Notes under the pieces: generated by a model
Told to the model about the DNA's origin: nothing
Seen by the model: only the letters and a program-made list of their open reading frames with translations
Databases searched by the model: none
Translations under genes and position numbers: made by a program
Shown here: positions 22,811-32,413 of the stretch, piece after piece
Layout of the letters: each line of letters opens with the position of its first letter
Numbering within the stretch: position 1 is the stretch's first letter
NCBI RefSeq assembly: GCF_026113935.1
Contig: NZ_JAPEUL010000009.1
Coordinates: 888,501 to 952,500, forward strand
DNA length: 64,000 bases
Source of the DNA: Marinomonas rhodophyticola
GTDB lineage: Bacteria; Pseudomonadota; Gammaproteobacteria; Pseudomonadales; Marinomonadaceae
Direction of reading: 5' to 3'

Positions 22811-22840
22811 TTGTTTGCACCTTACTTTGGCTTCTATACT
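22811..22840 (+). promoter_or_regulatory. Candidate sigma-70 promoter of ubiK
   Basis: A -35 TTGTTT at 22811-22816 and a -10 TATACT at 22835-22840 are separated by 18 bases. Transcription would begin near 22847, about 28 bases before the ubiK ATG at 22875. Confidence 0.5.
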
Positions 22841-22874
22841 ATTGAGCATTATGAAGATGAAAAATGAGAATGAC

Positions 22875-23120
22875 ATGATTGATCAATTTATAAAGCAGCT
22901 TGGTACCGGTCTGGGGCAAGCCGCTGAGACGTTAGGCAAACTGCCAAAAGAAGAGATTCAAGCACAGTTGCATGAAGTGGCTCGCAATACGTTAAGCAAA
23001 ATGGACCTTGTTACCCGAGAAGAATTTGAAGTACAGGCTGCGATGCTTGCAAAATACCGTGAGAAACTGGCGGTGCTTGAAGCGCGTTTAAATGAGTTGG
23101 AACAGTCGAGTAAAAAATAA
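22875..23120 (+). CDS. ubiK: Ubiquinone biosynthesis accessory factor UbiK (YqiC/BMFP family)
   Basis: An 81-residue protein with an amphipathic helix (MIDQFIKQLGTGLGQAAETL) and a C-terminal coiled coil (MLAKYREKLAVLEARLNELE). The family binds membranes and supports aerobic ubiquinone synthesis with UbiJ. The ATG at 22875 is chosen because it fits the family start and leaves room for the promoter; in-frame starts further upstream would add residues unlike the family. It is followed at once by a strong terminator. Confidence 0.88.
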   Translation: MIDQFIKQLGTGLGQAAETLGKLPKEEIQAQLHEVARNTLSKMDLVTREEFEVQAAMLAKYREKLAVLEARLNELEQSSKK

Positions 23121-23150
23121 AAAAAGGCGCTCATAAGGGTGAGCGCCTTT
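23121..23150 (+). terminator. Terminator after ubiK
   Basis: Perfect stem GGCGCTCA / TGAGCGCC with loop TAAGGG, followed by TTTG and preceded by an A run, starting one base after the ubiK stop. It may act in both directions. Confidence 0.85.
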
Positions 23151-23175
23151 GTTAAAGCTGAAAGCGAGTAGCTGA

Positions 23176-23397
23176 TCACTTCCAGCCTTGTTGCCAATGG
23201 TCCGCTGACGTTAGGTCACGCCAAGGGTGAACGTACTGTTGTTTGTTTATCACCGCCTCAAGCACGCATTCTGTCACAGTCTCTTCGTCGTCTCTTATTA
23301 ATTGAGTGACGATGAAATGCTTTTCTTTCTGCTGTGGCGACGTGGAGGTCCACTTGGACAAAAGCAGCTTGTTGGGGTTTATTGGGTTTTTTGCCAT
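23176..23397 (-). CDS. TIGR02450-family tryptophan-rich protein
   Basis: A 73-residue protein with the family pattern NPNKLLLSKWTSTSPQ, EKHFIVTQLI, CVLEAVINKQ, HPWRDLTSADHWQQGW. The function is unknown. The ATG at 23397 (MAKNPINP) is preferred over an in-frame GTG at 23406. It is convergent with ubiK and divergent from comM. Confidence 0.85.
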   Translation of the reverse strand: MAKNPINPNKLLLSKWTSTSPQQKEKHFIVTQLIRDDEETVTECVLEAVINKQQYVHPWRDLTSADHWQQGWK

Positions 23398-23491
23398 TAG
23401 ATCCACTCATTAACCATGTAAAACTTTATACGACATTTGTGATGCGCTGGATTGCTTTTCACAAAAAAAATAATGATATCAAGGAGAGATT

Positions 23492-25004
23492 ATGAGTTTA
23501 GCCACTATCTACAGCCGTGCCCGTGTGGGCGTGTCTTCCCCTTTGGTCACCGTGGAAACGCATATTTCCAACGGTCTTCCTGCACTGAATATTGTCGGTT
23601 TACCTGAAGCGGCGGTGCGAGAAGCAAAAGACCGTGTGCGCAGCGCCATTATCAATAGCCATTTTGAATGGCCGACGCGCCGCGTCACGATAAACTTAGC
23701 GCCCGCGGATTTGCCCAAAGAAGGTGGTCGTTATGATTTGGCCATTGCTATTAGTGTATTGGCCGCATCGGGTCAGCTGGGTGACATAAGCTTACGAGAT
23801 ACTGAGTTTATTGGTGAGTTAGCCCTATCAGGAGAGATTCGCGGGGTCTCTGGTCTCTTGCCATCCGCTATCGCCTGTCACCATGCCAATCGACAATTGA
23901 TCCTGCCTGACGATAATCAGCAAGAAGCGGCGTTGGTGGAAGGGAATGCTGTGTTTGCTAAACACCTTACTCAAGTAACAGCGCATCTATTAAAACAAAC
24001 TCAGTTGCCAATTTGCGTATCGAAACCCGCTGAGCCTTTGCCTTTAGATCATAAAGATATGCGTGATGTAAAAGGCCAATACCAAGCAAGACGAGTACCT
24101 AGAAGTGGCCGCTGCGGGCGGTCATAACCTATTATTTATTGAGTTCGCAGGCACTGGCAAAACCATGTTAGCGTCACGCTTGCCCAGTATTATGCCAGCC
24201 ATGACAGAAGCTGAGGCACTTGCTGTGGCGTCTGTCCAGTCGGTAGCGGGACGAAAAATGGGGCTGGATTGGCACTGGTCTGAACGGCCATTCCGCTCGC
24301 CGCACCATTCTTGTTCGGCCGCCGCCTTGGTGGGTGGCGGCTCGATTCCTAAGCCGGGTGAAGCCTCCCTAGCCCATTGTGGCGTACTCTTTCTTGATGA
24401 GCTGCCCGAATTTGACCGCAAAGTATTGGAAGTGTTGCGAGAGCCATTAGAAAACGGCGAGGTGCATATCTCCCGTGCGCGTGGGCAGATGTCTTTTCCT
24501 GCGCGCTTTCAACTGGTGGCCGCAATGAACGCCAGTAACGAAGCTTATAATGGTGGGCAGGACTATTACCAATCCAGCGCCAGCCAAAAATACCTCAAAA
24601 AGCTCTCTGCACCGTTTTTGGATCGTATCGACTTACATGTGGAAGTGCCACCTTTACCGTCTGATGTCTTGGTCAATGCCCAAGAAGAAGGCGAGTCTAG
24701 TGCCAGTGTACGTGAACGAGTGGAAAGAGCGGTGGCTAGGCAAAGAGTTCGACAAGGCGTACAAAATGCTTTACTGAGTGGGCGTCAACTCGAAGCCATT
24801 TGTGCATTAAGCGATGACGATAAGCAATTTATGCAGCACGCCCTAGAAAAACTCAAACTGTCTGCACGGGCCTATCATCGTGTATTAAAAGTGGCTTTGA
24901 CCTTGGCTGACTTAAATGACTCGCCCGTGACCAGAGCGCATTTAATGGAGTCGTTGAGTTACCGCAAAATGGAAAAAACCTTATCCATGGTTATCTCTTC
25001 TTAA
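23492..25004 (+). CDS. comM: ComM / YifB-family Mg-chelatase-like ATPase (one frameshift)
   Basis: AAA+ helicase of the ComM family that promotes branch migration during natural transformation. The N-terminal Lon-like subdomain shows GLPALNIVGLPEAAVREAKDR; the Mg-chelatase core shows RPFRSPHHSCSAAALVGGG and LFLDELPEF (Walker B). One extra C at 24098-24099 breaks the frame between QARRV and LEVAAAGGHNLLF; the repaired length is 503 residues, as in E. coli. The Walker A reads EFAGTGKT instead of the usual GPPGTGKT, losing the first glycine and both prolines. Confidence 0.9.
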
Positions 25005-25232
25005 ATCTTATGACTATTTGAACAGGCAGGACATGACGTTATGCCTTAATTCAGCATGCTGCTGACGGGTTTAGATTCTTTTAGGTGGGCGATAAAAGCT
25101 GTTTTAACCTAGGTCATTTGGTTACAATCCTCCTCCCGTTTTGGGACGCATAATAATTAAATAGTGGTTGCGTATTCGTGTTTGCTGAGTTCTTGGCGGC
25201 AAGGGCGAATGGCATACGTGGAGTTTTGTATT

Positions 25233-26162
25233 ATGGTAATTCAGCTTTTCCCCCTTTGGGCGTTGTTGCTTTCCGGCGTCGCCTTTTTACAGCCAAGTTT
25301 GTTTACTGGCTTGAGTTCTCAGATTGTTCCTTTGTTAACCATCATTATGTTGGCAATGGGTTTGACCTTAAGCCCTGCGGATTTCAAACAAGTATTGAAA
25401 AACGGTAAAGCCGTCGGTGTAGGTGTGTTATTGCAATTCTTGGTGATGCCCATTGCGGCGTTTTGTGTAGCCTTTGCTTTTGGCTTTGATACCGAATTGA
25501 CCGTGGGCATGTTGCTGGTTGGTAGCGTGGCGGGTGGTACGTCATCGAACGTTATGTGTTATCTGGCAAAAGGCGATACCGCCTTGTCGATTTCTATGAC
25601 GGCGATTTCGACGCTGCTTGGCGTGGTGTTAACGCCATTCCTAGTCTCGCTGATGATAGGGCAAAGTGTCGACGTGCCGGTTGCGTCAATGCTAATGAGC
25701 TTGTTCAAAATCGTACTCTTGCCCGTTGCTGGTGGCGTACTGATTAATACCTTCTTCTCGAAGTTTGTCCGCAAAGCCGAACCGATTTTTCCTTATATCT
25801 CCATGTTTGCCATCGTGTTGATTATTGCCATTGTCGTGGCTTTGAGTGCTTCGAAGATCGTTCAAGTCGGTATGATCGTCGCCGCTGCGGTGATTTTACA
25901 TAATGCCATTGGTTTGATCTTAGGCTATTGGGTGACATACTTGCTGGGATTTGATGCGCGTATTTGTCGAACCATCGCTTTCGAAGTAGGCTTGCAAAAC
26001 TCTGGTTTAGCGGCAGCGCTTGCCGTGAAATTTTTCACACCAATGGCGGCTTTACCTGGCACCATTTTCAGCGTTTGGCACAATATTTCAGGGTCTTTGT
26101 TGGCGAGCTATTGGAGCCGTCGACCTGTTGTGGACAATCACCACACAGAGACGTCTAAATAA
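25233..26162 (+). CDS. Bile acid:sodium symporter (BASS) family transporter
   Basis: Inner membrane secondary transporter with about ten hydrophobic helices in 309 residues. Family features include MLAMGLTLSPADF near the N-terminus, the GSVAGGTSSNVMCYLAKGD sodium-site motif, and FEVGLQNSGLAAALA near the C-terminus. The start at 25233 (MVIQLFPLWA) has GGAG about ten bases upstream. Marine and plant BASS proteins often carry organic anions such as pyruvate or pantoate; the substrate here is unknown. Confidence 0.87.
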   Translation: MVIQLFPLWALLLSGVAFLQPSLFTGLSSQIVPLLTIIMLAMGLTLSPADFKQVLKNGKAVGVGVLLQFLVMPIAAFCVAFAFGFDTELTVGMLLVGSVAGGTSSNVMCYLAKGDTALSISMTAISTLLGVVLTPFLVSLMIGQSVDVPVASMLMSLFKIVLLPVAGGVLINTFFSKFVRKAEPIFPYISMFAIVLIIAIVVALSASKIVQVGMIVAAAVILHNAIGLILGYWVTYLLGFDARICRTIAFEVGLQNSGLAAALAVKFFTPMAALPGTIFSVWHNISGSLLASYWSRRPVVDNHHTETSK

Positions 26163-26182
26163 AATACCTAATTGGTGTTAAT

Positions 26183-26214
26183 GAAAGGGATGCCACTTGA
26201 GCGTCCCTTTTTTC
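26183..26214 (+). terminator. Terminator after the BASS transporter gene
   Basis: Stem AAAGGGATGC / GCGTCCCTTT around loop CACTTGA, ending in six T, about 20 bases past the stop. Confidence 0.8.
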
Positions 26215-26302
26215 ACCCGTTGGTTTTTTTCTCTCAGTGCGAGACGGGCGATTGTCGGGTACACTTACGGCTGATTTTTAATAGCCAGAGCCTGAGTTTT
26301 CC

Positions 26303-28354
26303 ATGAGCGAACCATTACTCTCCATAGCCCAACGTCTGCGTAATCTCAACGAACGTCAATTGGATGCCGTCAAACAAATTGATGGCCCTTTGCTGGTATT
26401 GGCAGGCGCTGGCTCCGGAAAAACCAGTGTAATTACGACGAAAATCGCCTATTTGATCCAAACTTGTGGCTTTAAAGCCAATAGCATCATTGCGGTAACC
26501 TTTACCAACAAAGCCGCACGTGAAATGAAAGAGCGTGTGGTTGGCATGTTATCAAAGCAAGAAAGCCGAGGTTTGAGTATTTCGACTTTCCATAATTTAG
26601 GGTTACGGATTCTTCGCAAAGAATATCGTCGTGCTGGCCTAAAAGAAGGGTTTACCCTATTTGACTCCCAAGACTCGCTCAGTTTGGTCAAAGAGATTCT
26701 GGATAAAGAATTCAATGGTCAAATGGACGCAGCGGCGTATTGTCAGAACACCATTTCCAATTGGAAAAACGATTTAACAACACCGCAAGAAGCCATCACC
26801 AATGCGGACACAGAAGAGTTTTTGCTTGCCGCACAAGTGTATGTGCAATACCAACGTTATTTACGTGCTTACAATGCGGTGGACTTTGACGATTTAATCT
26901 TGTTGCCTGTCAGTCTGTTAATGGCTGACGAGGAGTTGCGAGAGCGTTGGCAGAAAAAGGTACGCTACCTGCTGGTGGATGAGTGCCAAGACACCAACGC
27001 CAGTCAGTATGAATTGATTCGCTTATTAGCGGGTTTTCGTCGCTGCTTTACCCTAGTGGGAGATGACGATCAATCCATTTACGCCTGGCGCGGGGCACGC
27101 CCAGAAAACTTGGAACGTTTGTCGGTGGATTATCCCAATTTAAAATTGGTCAAACTGGAGCAAAACTATCGTTCCACCAAACGTATCCTCAAAGCCGCCA
27201 ATACCTTGATTGCCAACAATCCACACATTTACGACAAAGCCTTGTGGAGTGATCACGAAGAGGGCGACCCGATCCGTATCATGGTAACGCGTAACGAAGA
27301 CGCTGAGTCCGAACGTGTCGCGGCTGAAATACAATCTCGGCACCTACGTCATGATATTCCCTATCGAGATTTTGCCATCCTATACCGTGGTAACCACCAA
27401 GCTCGACTATTGGAAATCAAACTGCAAGCTTATCGCATCCCTTATAAGATGAACGGCGGCACGTCTTTTTTCTCCCGCGCCGAAATCAAAGACTTAATGG
27501 GCTATTTACGTCTTTTGGTCAACCCATTAGACGACAACGCATTTTTACGCATTGTTAATTTACCGCGTCGAGAAATTGGCCCAGCCACGTTAGAAAAAGT
27601 CGGCAACCTTGCCACCGAGCGCGGTATCAGCCTGTTCGAAGCGTCGGGCTATAAAGAGCTAGAAGACAGCATTACTGGGCGCTCATTAAAAAGCTTACAA
27701 GATTTTGAACGTTGGCTCTCTACATTGCGTAAGCGTTTAGAAGGCGGTGCGTCGCCTGTGCCTGTGATCGAGCAAATGATCCATGATATGGATTACTACA
27801 GTTGGATTCAGGAACAAACCTCATCGACAAAAGCGGCGGAACGCCGTATTGAAAACGTGCGTTTCCTGCTGGACTCTATCCAGCGCATGATGGAATCCGC
27901 ATGGGAAGAGGACGAAAGCGCAGGCTTGGATCAAGCCATCAGTAAACTGTTATTAATCGACATGTTAGAACGCCAAGAAGAAGAGGAAGACGAAGACAAG
28001 GTTCAGCTGTTAACACTGCATGCTTCTAAAGGTCTTGAGTACCCTCACGTTTTCTTAATTGGCTGCGAAGAAGAACTGTTACCGCACAGAAACAGCATTG
28101 AAAACGACGACATTGAAGAAGAGCGCCGTTTGGCTTACGTCGGGATCACTCGAGCGAAGAAAACCTTATGCATTACCTTAGCCGCCAAACGCCGTCAATA
28201 TGGCGAAGAAATCGACTGCATGCCGAGCCGATTCTTAGACGAACTGCCAGAAGAAGATCTTGTTTGGGAAGGGCGCGGTGACGAAGGCGAAAGCGCGAAA
28301 AAAGAACGAGGCCTCGCGTCTTTATCGGCCTTAAAAGCCATGCTAAATAGCTAA
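26303..28354 (+). CDS. rep: ATP-dependent DNA helicase Rep
   Basis: Superfamily 1A 3'-to-5' helicase that clears proteins ahead of the replication fork. It is 683 residues and intact. Motifs: Q-motif LNERQLDAV, Walker A LAGAGSGKTSV near residue 32, motif II LLVDECQDTN near 224, motif III VGDDDQSIYAWRGA, motif IV QNYRS, motif V LLTLHASKGLEYPHVF, and motif VI EERRLAYVGITRAKK. Length and motifs fit Rep better than UvrD (about 720). Its stop overlaps the 3' end of the convergent cytochrome gene by four bases. Confidence 0.94.
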   Translation: MSEPLLSIAQRLRNLNERQLDAVKQIDGPLLVLAGAGSGKTSVITTKIAYLIQTCGFKANSIIAVTFTNKAAREMKERVVGMLSKQESRGLSISTFHNLGLRILRKEYRRAGLKEGFTLFDSQDSLSLVKEILDKEFNGQMDAAAYCQNTISNWKNDLTTPQEAITNADTEEFLLAAQVYVQYQRYLRAYNAVDFDDLILLPVSLLMADEELRERWQKKVRYLLVDECQDTNASQYELIRLLAGFRRCFTLVGDDDQSIYAWRGARPENLERLSVDYPNLKLVKLEQNYRSTKRILKAANTLIANNPHIYDKALWSDHEEGDPIRIMVTRNEDAESERVAAEIQSRHLRHDIPYRDFAILYRGNHQARLLEIKLQAYRIPYKMNGGTSFFSRAEIKDLMGYLRLLVNPLDDNAFLRIVNLPRREIGPATLEKVGNLATERGISLFEASGYKELEDSITGRSLKSLQDFERWLSTLRKRLEGGASPVPVIEQMIHDMDYYSWIQEQTSSTKAAERRIENVRFLLDSIQRMMESAWEEDESAGLDQAISKLLLIDMLERQEEEEDEDKVQLLTLHASKGLEYPHVFLIGCEEELLPHRNSIENDDIEEERRLAYVGITRAKKTLCITLAAKRRQYGEEIDCMPSRFLDELPEEDLVWEGRGDEGESAKKERGLASLSALKAMLNS

Positions 28355-28728
28355 TTGCTTGGGCTATTGTCGATCATGTATTGAATCGCACCACGCAGCT
28401 CATCTTCACTGCAATCAAAGCACAAACCTTTTGGTGGCATGGCTTTAAAGCCATTGGTCGCATTTTTTAGTAAAGTATCTATACCTTTTTCAATGCGTGG
28501 TTGCCACTCTTCGGCATGACCTATACGTGGCGCCCCTGCAACGCCATTGACATGGCAAGCAATACAATAAGTGTTATAAATCTGCGTCACTGGACGACCA
28601 GAATAGGGTTGTGCTGTGGTGTTTGTTTCCTCAGAAGCTTGACCATGTGCGGGCAAGAGCGCGAGTAAACAAACGCCAAACGACAGAGCAAGAGGCCGAT
28701 AAGAACGCAACAGACGGATAAAAAACAC
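28351..28728 (-). CDS. c5-type cytochrome c
   Basis: Periplasmic monoheme electron carrier of 125 residues. It has a signal peptide of about 31 residues (ending HGQA), a heme-binding CIACH near residue 57, and a likely axial methionine in KAMPPKGLC. The extra pair CFDC near the C-terminus is typical of cytochrome c5, where it forms a disulfide. It is convergent with rep with overlapping ends. Confidence 0.9.
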   Translation of the reverse strand: MFFIRLLRSYRPLALSFGVCLLALLPAHGQASEETNTTAQPYSGRPVTQIYNTYCIACHVNGVAGAPRIGHAEEWQPRIEKGIDTLLKNATNGFKAMPPKGLCFDCSEDELRGAIQYMIDNSPSN

Positions 28729-28870
28729 GGTACTTCCTTCTTTCGATTAAGGACTTAACAGTCAAATCATTATACGATAAAACCGTACTGACAGATGACT
28801 ATTCGGTCATGGTTAGGCAATGACAATACACACGTTGTAAAACAGTCAGGTACTGTAATGGAGAATGACA

Positions 28871-29165
28871 ATGGAAAATGTGCTCACTTTAGTGGCCACC
28901 ATCACTGCGAAAACAGGTAAAGCGGAGTCCCTTAAAAAGTGCTTTATTAAACTTGGTCGCGCCAACTCGAGCTGAAGCCGGGTGTTTGCAATACGATCTA
29001 CATCAAGATAACCAAGATCCAAATGTCTTTGTGTTTTTAGAGCGTTGGACAGGTTACGACGTCTGGCATGACCACATGGAAAGTGCGCACATCAAAGCCT
29101 ACATTGCCCTAGCGGATGACTTAGTAAACGAATTTGTCGTCAAAGAAATGCACGCCATTGGCTAA
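28871..29165 (+). CDS. Antibiotic biosynthesis monooxygenase (ABM) family protein (one frameshift)
   Basis: Small dimeric ferredoxin-fold enzyme of the YgiN/ABM type. The N-terminal part MENVLTLVATITAKTGKAES is in one frame and VAPTRAEAGCLQYDLHQD, FVFLERWTGYDVWHDHMES in the next. Removing one G of the pair at 28952-28953 joins FIKL to VAPTR and gives 97 residues, the usual size. GGAG lies upstream of the ATG at 28871. Quinol oxidation is known for YgiN; the substrate here is unknown. Confidence 0.82.
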
Positions 29166-29368
29166 TCATGACGAAAACACCATCGGGCAGCGACCACAGA
29201 CCCGTTCGTCGTCCGAAATCTTAGTGCAAAAGCAGAATATCAACACTTTGGGCTAACATTATTGTATTAAGCACTGGAATCCTGAGGGATTTCCTTTAGA
29301 ATACGCACTCAAATTTGTTCTGGCCTACTTTGCTCCATGCAAAGATATCCCCGTCAGACAACCCTAAT

Positions 29369-29445
29369 GCGCCCGTAGCTCAGCTGGATAGAGCGTCGCC
29401 CTCCGGAGGCGAAGGTCGGAGGTTCAAATCCTCTCGGGCGTACCA
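29369..29445 (+). tRNA. tRNA-Arg (anticodon CCG)
   Basis: Full cloverleaf of 77 bases with an encoded CCA. Acceptor arms are GCGCCCG and CGGGCGT with a G-U end pair. The D arm holds AGCTCAGCTGGATAGAGC, the anticodon stem is TCGCC/GGCGA with loop CTCCGGA, and the T arm contains GGTTCAAATCC. It reads CGG codons. A T run follows directly. Confidence 0.96.
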
Positions 29446-29541
29446 TTTTTGACCAGTCCTGTGACATTCATTGCTATCTTTTGTCGCTCTTTTCATGTCT
29501 AAACTGCTATAAAGACACATCCAAAGGAAGAGGGCAAACAA

Positions 29542-30698
29542 GTGCTTAAGCAACTCGGTAAAATAAACGGTTATTACCTTGCCATTGTGTTGGCGATTGT
29601 TTTTTCGTGGTGGGGCTTGCTTGACAGTAAAGCATCTGACTATGTCTCTTCTTCCTTAGTGCAGGCGTTAAGTGCGTTTGGTTTGGCTAAGTTGTTTAAC
29701 GCGACGGTATCGGTGTTACAAAGCATCCAAATCAGTGTGTTTGTCAGCTCTGTAACCATTGGTGAGTTATTAGACCCATTTAACGACATGATCGAAGATT
29801 TTTCCGGTGTCATGAAGGTCGCAGTGTCGTCGCTTATCTTTCAAAGTATTTTGCTTAAAATCATCTCCACCGTGTATTTTAAAGTCTTTGTGACGTTTTC
29901 TGGTTTGCTGTTTGGCTACTTATATTGGTGCAAAAGTCGTTTTGCTGAAGTGGCGTATAAAGTCTTTGTTACTGCCGTGGGGGCGAAGTTTTTATTGGTA
30001 CTGGTGGTGTTACTGTCAGCGCTGGTTGATGCATCGTTTTTAAGTGATGAAAAGACGCAAACCATGGATAAAATTCAAGTGTATTCGGCTGATATGAATG
30101 ATGTCACGACGGGGCTAGGGGTTGCATTCGATCTAAAACAATCTTTGGAGAAAGACAAACAAAGTGTGCAAACCAAGCTCAACGAGCAAGAAAAAATGCT
30201 GTCCGAGCACAATGGACGATTAGCGGATTTAACGGCCCAAAATGCGTCTCTGAATCGTCAGATATCGGCTCGCAAAGAGACCTTATCTACGTTAGACATT
30301 GTCTTTAATAACGACAAAATATTAGCGGATTTACGAGCAGAGCAGAGTCTTTTAGCGAATGAGCGCCATAGCCTTCAGCAGACGATACAAGCCAGCCAAA
30401 TTAAGATTAGTATGCTACAAGCGTCCATTGATGATTTAGAGAATCTGGATTCAGAAGAGCAAAGTTTTTTGCTTCTATGAAGCAAAGTGCTTTTGGCCTG
30501 AATCATTTTAAAGACAAGGTCAGTGAGTACGTGGGCACGCTCAATGGTCTCGTCAACGATTTCCTTACCTTATTGGCACTGTTTGCGTTTAATACGGTCT
30601 TGATTCCTATTTTGTTCCTGTATTTGGGGGCAAAAGGCTTCAAGCTGGTTTGGCAAATGAAACCGTCTGACCTAGTAGAACGAACTAAAAAAGCGTAA
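29542..30698 (+). CDS. Membrane protein with central coiled coil, unknown function (one frameshift)
   Basis: I do not recognise the family. Residues 1-175 hold several hydrophobic helices (YLAIVLAIVFSWWGL, FLLVLVVLLSALVDASF and others). Residues about 195-305 form a long coiled coil rich in Leu, Gln and Glu. A C-terminal helix (TLLALFAFNTVLIPILFLYL) follows. The frame ends at 30480 and an overlapping frame begins at 30477. One extra base in the T6 run at 30465-30470 reads through as EEQSFFASMKQSAFGL, giving one 385-residue protein, which I think is the true gene. The start is GTG behind GAGGG. It ends in a bidirectional terminator. Confidence 0.7.
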
Positions 30699-30727
30699 AA
30701 GATAGCCTATAAAGTGCGGCTATCTTT
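30698..30727. terminator. Bidirectional terminator
   Basis: Perfect ten-base inverted repeat AAAGATAGCC / GGCTATCTTT with a ten-base loop. It is placed between the convergent membrane protein gene and nhaR, with A and T runs at the ends suited to both directions. Confidence 0.85.
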
Positions 30728-30733
30728 GCGTTG

Positions 30734-31630
30734 TTACTTATGTTTTAACCAGCCTTTTGCCGCGTCTGTGATGGCAACCAGCGCTGGGTTGGAAAGGCGT
30801 TGTTCGGTGGCAATGGCGAAGAACTGCTCGCGTATTTCTTCGGTGCTGCCGATGGCTTCCACATGAAACTGCTTAGCCACTTCGTTCGCAATAGCCGATG
30901 GCACGATAAACACCCCCGCACCTGCCTGACCAAAGGTTTTCATCAGGACTCGGTCATCAAATTCCCCCATGATTTTCGGATGAATATGGTGTTTTTCCAG
31001 CCATTGTAAGAGTTGAATTTGTATTAACGATTGATCACTGGGAATCAAAAAAGGCGCACCTATTAGGTTCTTTGGAAAATCCGCTTTATCTTGTTCTATT
31101 AGGTTTGGTGCCGCCATAAAAGACGTACCACATTCGCCCAAAAAGTGGTTATAGCCACGCACGCCCAAGTGGGGTGGAATGGGACCATCGGCAATAATCA
31201 GATCCAGCTTATGCAACGCCAATTCCCCTAATAAACTTTCGAGACTGTTTTCCTTGCAGATAAAGCGTATTGGATCTTCGAGTGCCATAGCGGGTGCCAA
31301 CAAACGATAAGCGATGGATTTAGGAATAGAATCAGCGATCCCGACCCTGAGTAATTGCGTTCTATCGGTGGATGCGATGCGTACTGATTGCTCCAGCTCA
31401 CTGCCTAAGGAAAATATCTCATCCGCATAGCTCATCACCATATGACCCGTATCGGTCAACGCGAGGTTGCGGCCTACCTTGCTAAACAGTTCTTTACCCA
31501 GTTGCTCTTCTAGTAAGCCGATCTGTCCACTGATGGTTTGCGGGGTAATGTGCAAATGCTCGCTGGCTTTTGTAATGCTGCCTTGTTTTGCCACCATCCA
31601 GAAATAGTGCAAATGTTTGAAATTGATCAT
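30734..31630 (-). CDS. nhaR: NhaR-type LysR transcriptional activator
   Basis: LysR regulator of 298 residues. It opens with MINFKHLHYFWMVAKQGSI, the NhaR N-terminus, with helix-turn-helix TKASEHLHITPQTISGQIGL. The effector domain contains GVRGYNHFLGECGTSFMAAP, characteristic of NhaR. In E. coli NhaR activates the sodium/proton antiporter nhaA in response to Na+. No nhaA is nearby; the divergent neighbour is an HPF-like gene, so the local target is unclear. Confidence 0.88.
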   Translation of the reverse strand: MINFKHLHYFWMVAKQGSITKASEHLHITPQTISGQIGLLEEQLGKELFSKVGRNLALTDTGHMVMSYADEIFSLGSELEQSVRIASTDRTQLLRVGIADSIPKSIAYRLLAPAMALEDPIRFICKENSLESLLGELALHKLDLIIADGPIPPHLGVRGYNHFLGECGTSFMAAPNLIEQDKADFPKNLIGAPFLIPSDQSLIQIQLLQWLEKHHIHPKIMGEFDDRVLMKTFGQAGAGVFIVPSAIANEVAKQFHVEAIGSTEEIREQFFAIATEQRLSNPALVAITDAAKGWLKHK

Positions 31631-31755
31631 GTTTCACCAATACTTCGAGAAAAGCTGATTGTTTACATAAATAATTCGATTATATCTTATGAGTTTTTGT
31701 GAGTAACGTGAAACTTCCAACATAACTTACTCATTCATGAGTGAAGGAGAACAAG

Positions 31756-32169
31756 ATGAGAATCAAAGTCCAAGCACGTCGTCTAGCGCTGACCAAAAGT
31801 TTAAAAGCGTATGTGAAACGTCGTCTTAATTTTGCCTTGAATTCCCGTTATGACAATATTCAACGAGTGACCGTGACGCTTACCGATGTCAACGGTCCGA
31901 AAGGTGGTGAAGACAAGCACTGCCAAGTTCTGGTCAAACTCAATGGCCAAAAAGAAGTGGTAATAAGCGAGCAACAAGCCGATTTGTATTCGGCCATAGA
32001 CAGCGCTGCTAGCCGTACAAGCCGAACGGTGACACGACGCATTGAACGACTACAACACAAAGCCACGCGATTAAAAGCCGCTTTTCATAAGATGAGACCG
32101 CAGAAGAAAATGCCGCGAGACATTTATGAAGAATACGAAAATGAATACGGTTACTACCAACATGCTTGA
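31756..32169 (+). CDS. HPF/RaiA-family ribosome-associated protein
   Basis: Short ribosome hibernation factor-like protein, 137 residues. The beta-alpha-beta-beta-beta-alpha fold shows in MRIKVQARRLALTKSLKAYV, VTVTLTDVNGPKGGEDKHCQ and DLYSAIDSAASRTSRTVTRR. The C-terminal 35 residues are basic then acidic and aromatic (IYEEYENEYGYYQHA), unlike standard HPF. AAGGAG sits before the ATG at 31756. It is divergent from nhaR and ends in a strong terminator. Its relation to stress-induced ribosome silencing is by family only. Confidence 0.85.
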   Translation: MRIKVQARRLALTKSLKAYVKRRLNFALNSRYDNIQRVTVTLTDVNGPKGGEDKHCQVLVKLNGQKEVVISEQQADLYSAIDSAASRTSRTVTRRIERLQHKATRLKAAFHKMRPQKKMPRDIYEEYENEYGYYQHA

Positions 32170-32212
32170 GTAACAATCTCGATTCCCTGAACTGATAAGT
32201 AACAACCGCTTT

Positions 32213-32244
32213 AGGCGAACCAATTAATCGGTTCGCCTTTTTTT
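32213..32244 (+). terminator. Terminator after the HPF-like gene
   Basis: Perfect stem AGGCGAACC / GGTTCGCCT with loop AATTAATC, then seven T. Confidence 0.88.
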
Positions 32245-32413
32245 ATTCTCCAGAGCAGGGCATTCCATTAGGCTCACAGCATGACTAAGGAGACATACCG
32301 ACAAAAAACGCTGTTTTTAACGAAAGTCCAATGAGCTTTTGTCCTTATGTGGCAAAATAACAGGTAGTTGATAAGAATGTATTCCCTACCAATCGCATGA
32401 CCGGAGGCCTCTA

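Noticed and set aside
22649-22876. A 75-codon minus-strand frame in the glnK-ubiK gap
   Set aside because: No family resemblance, it overlaps the ubiK promoter, and the AT-rich sequence explains the open frame.
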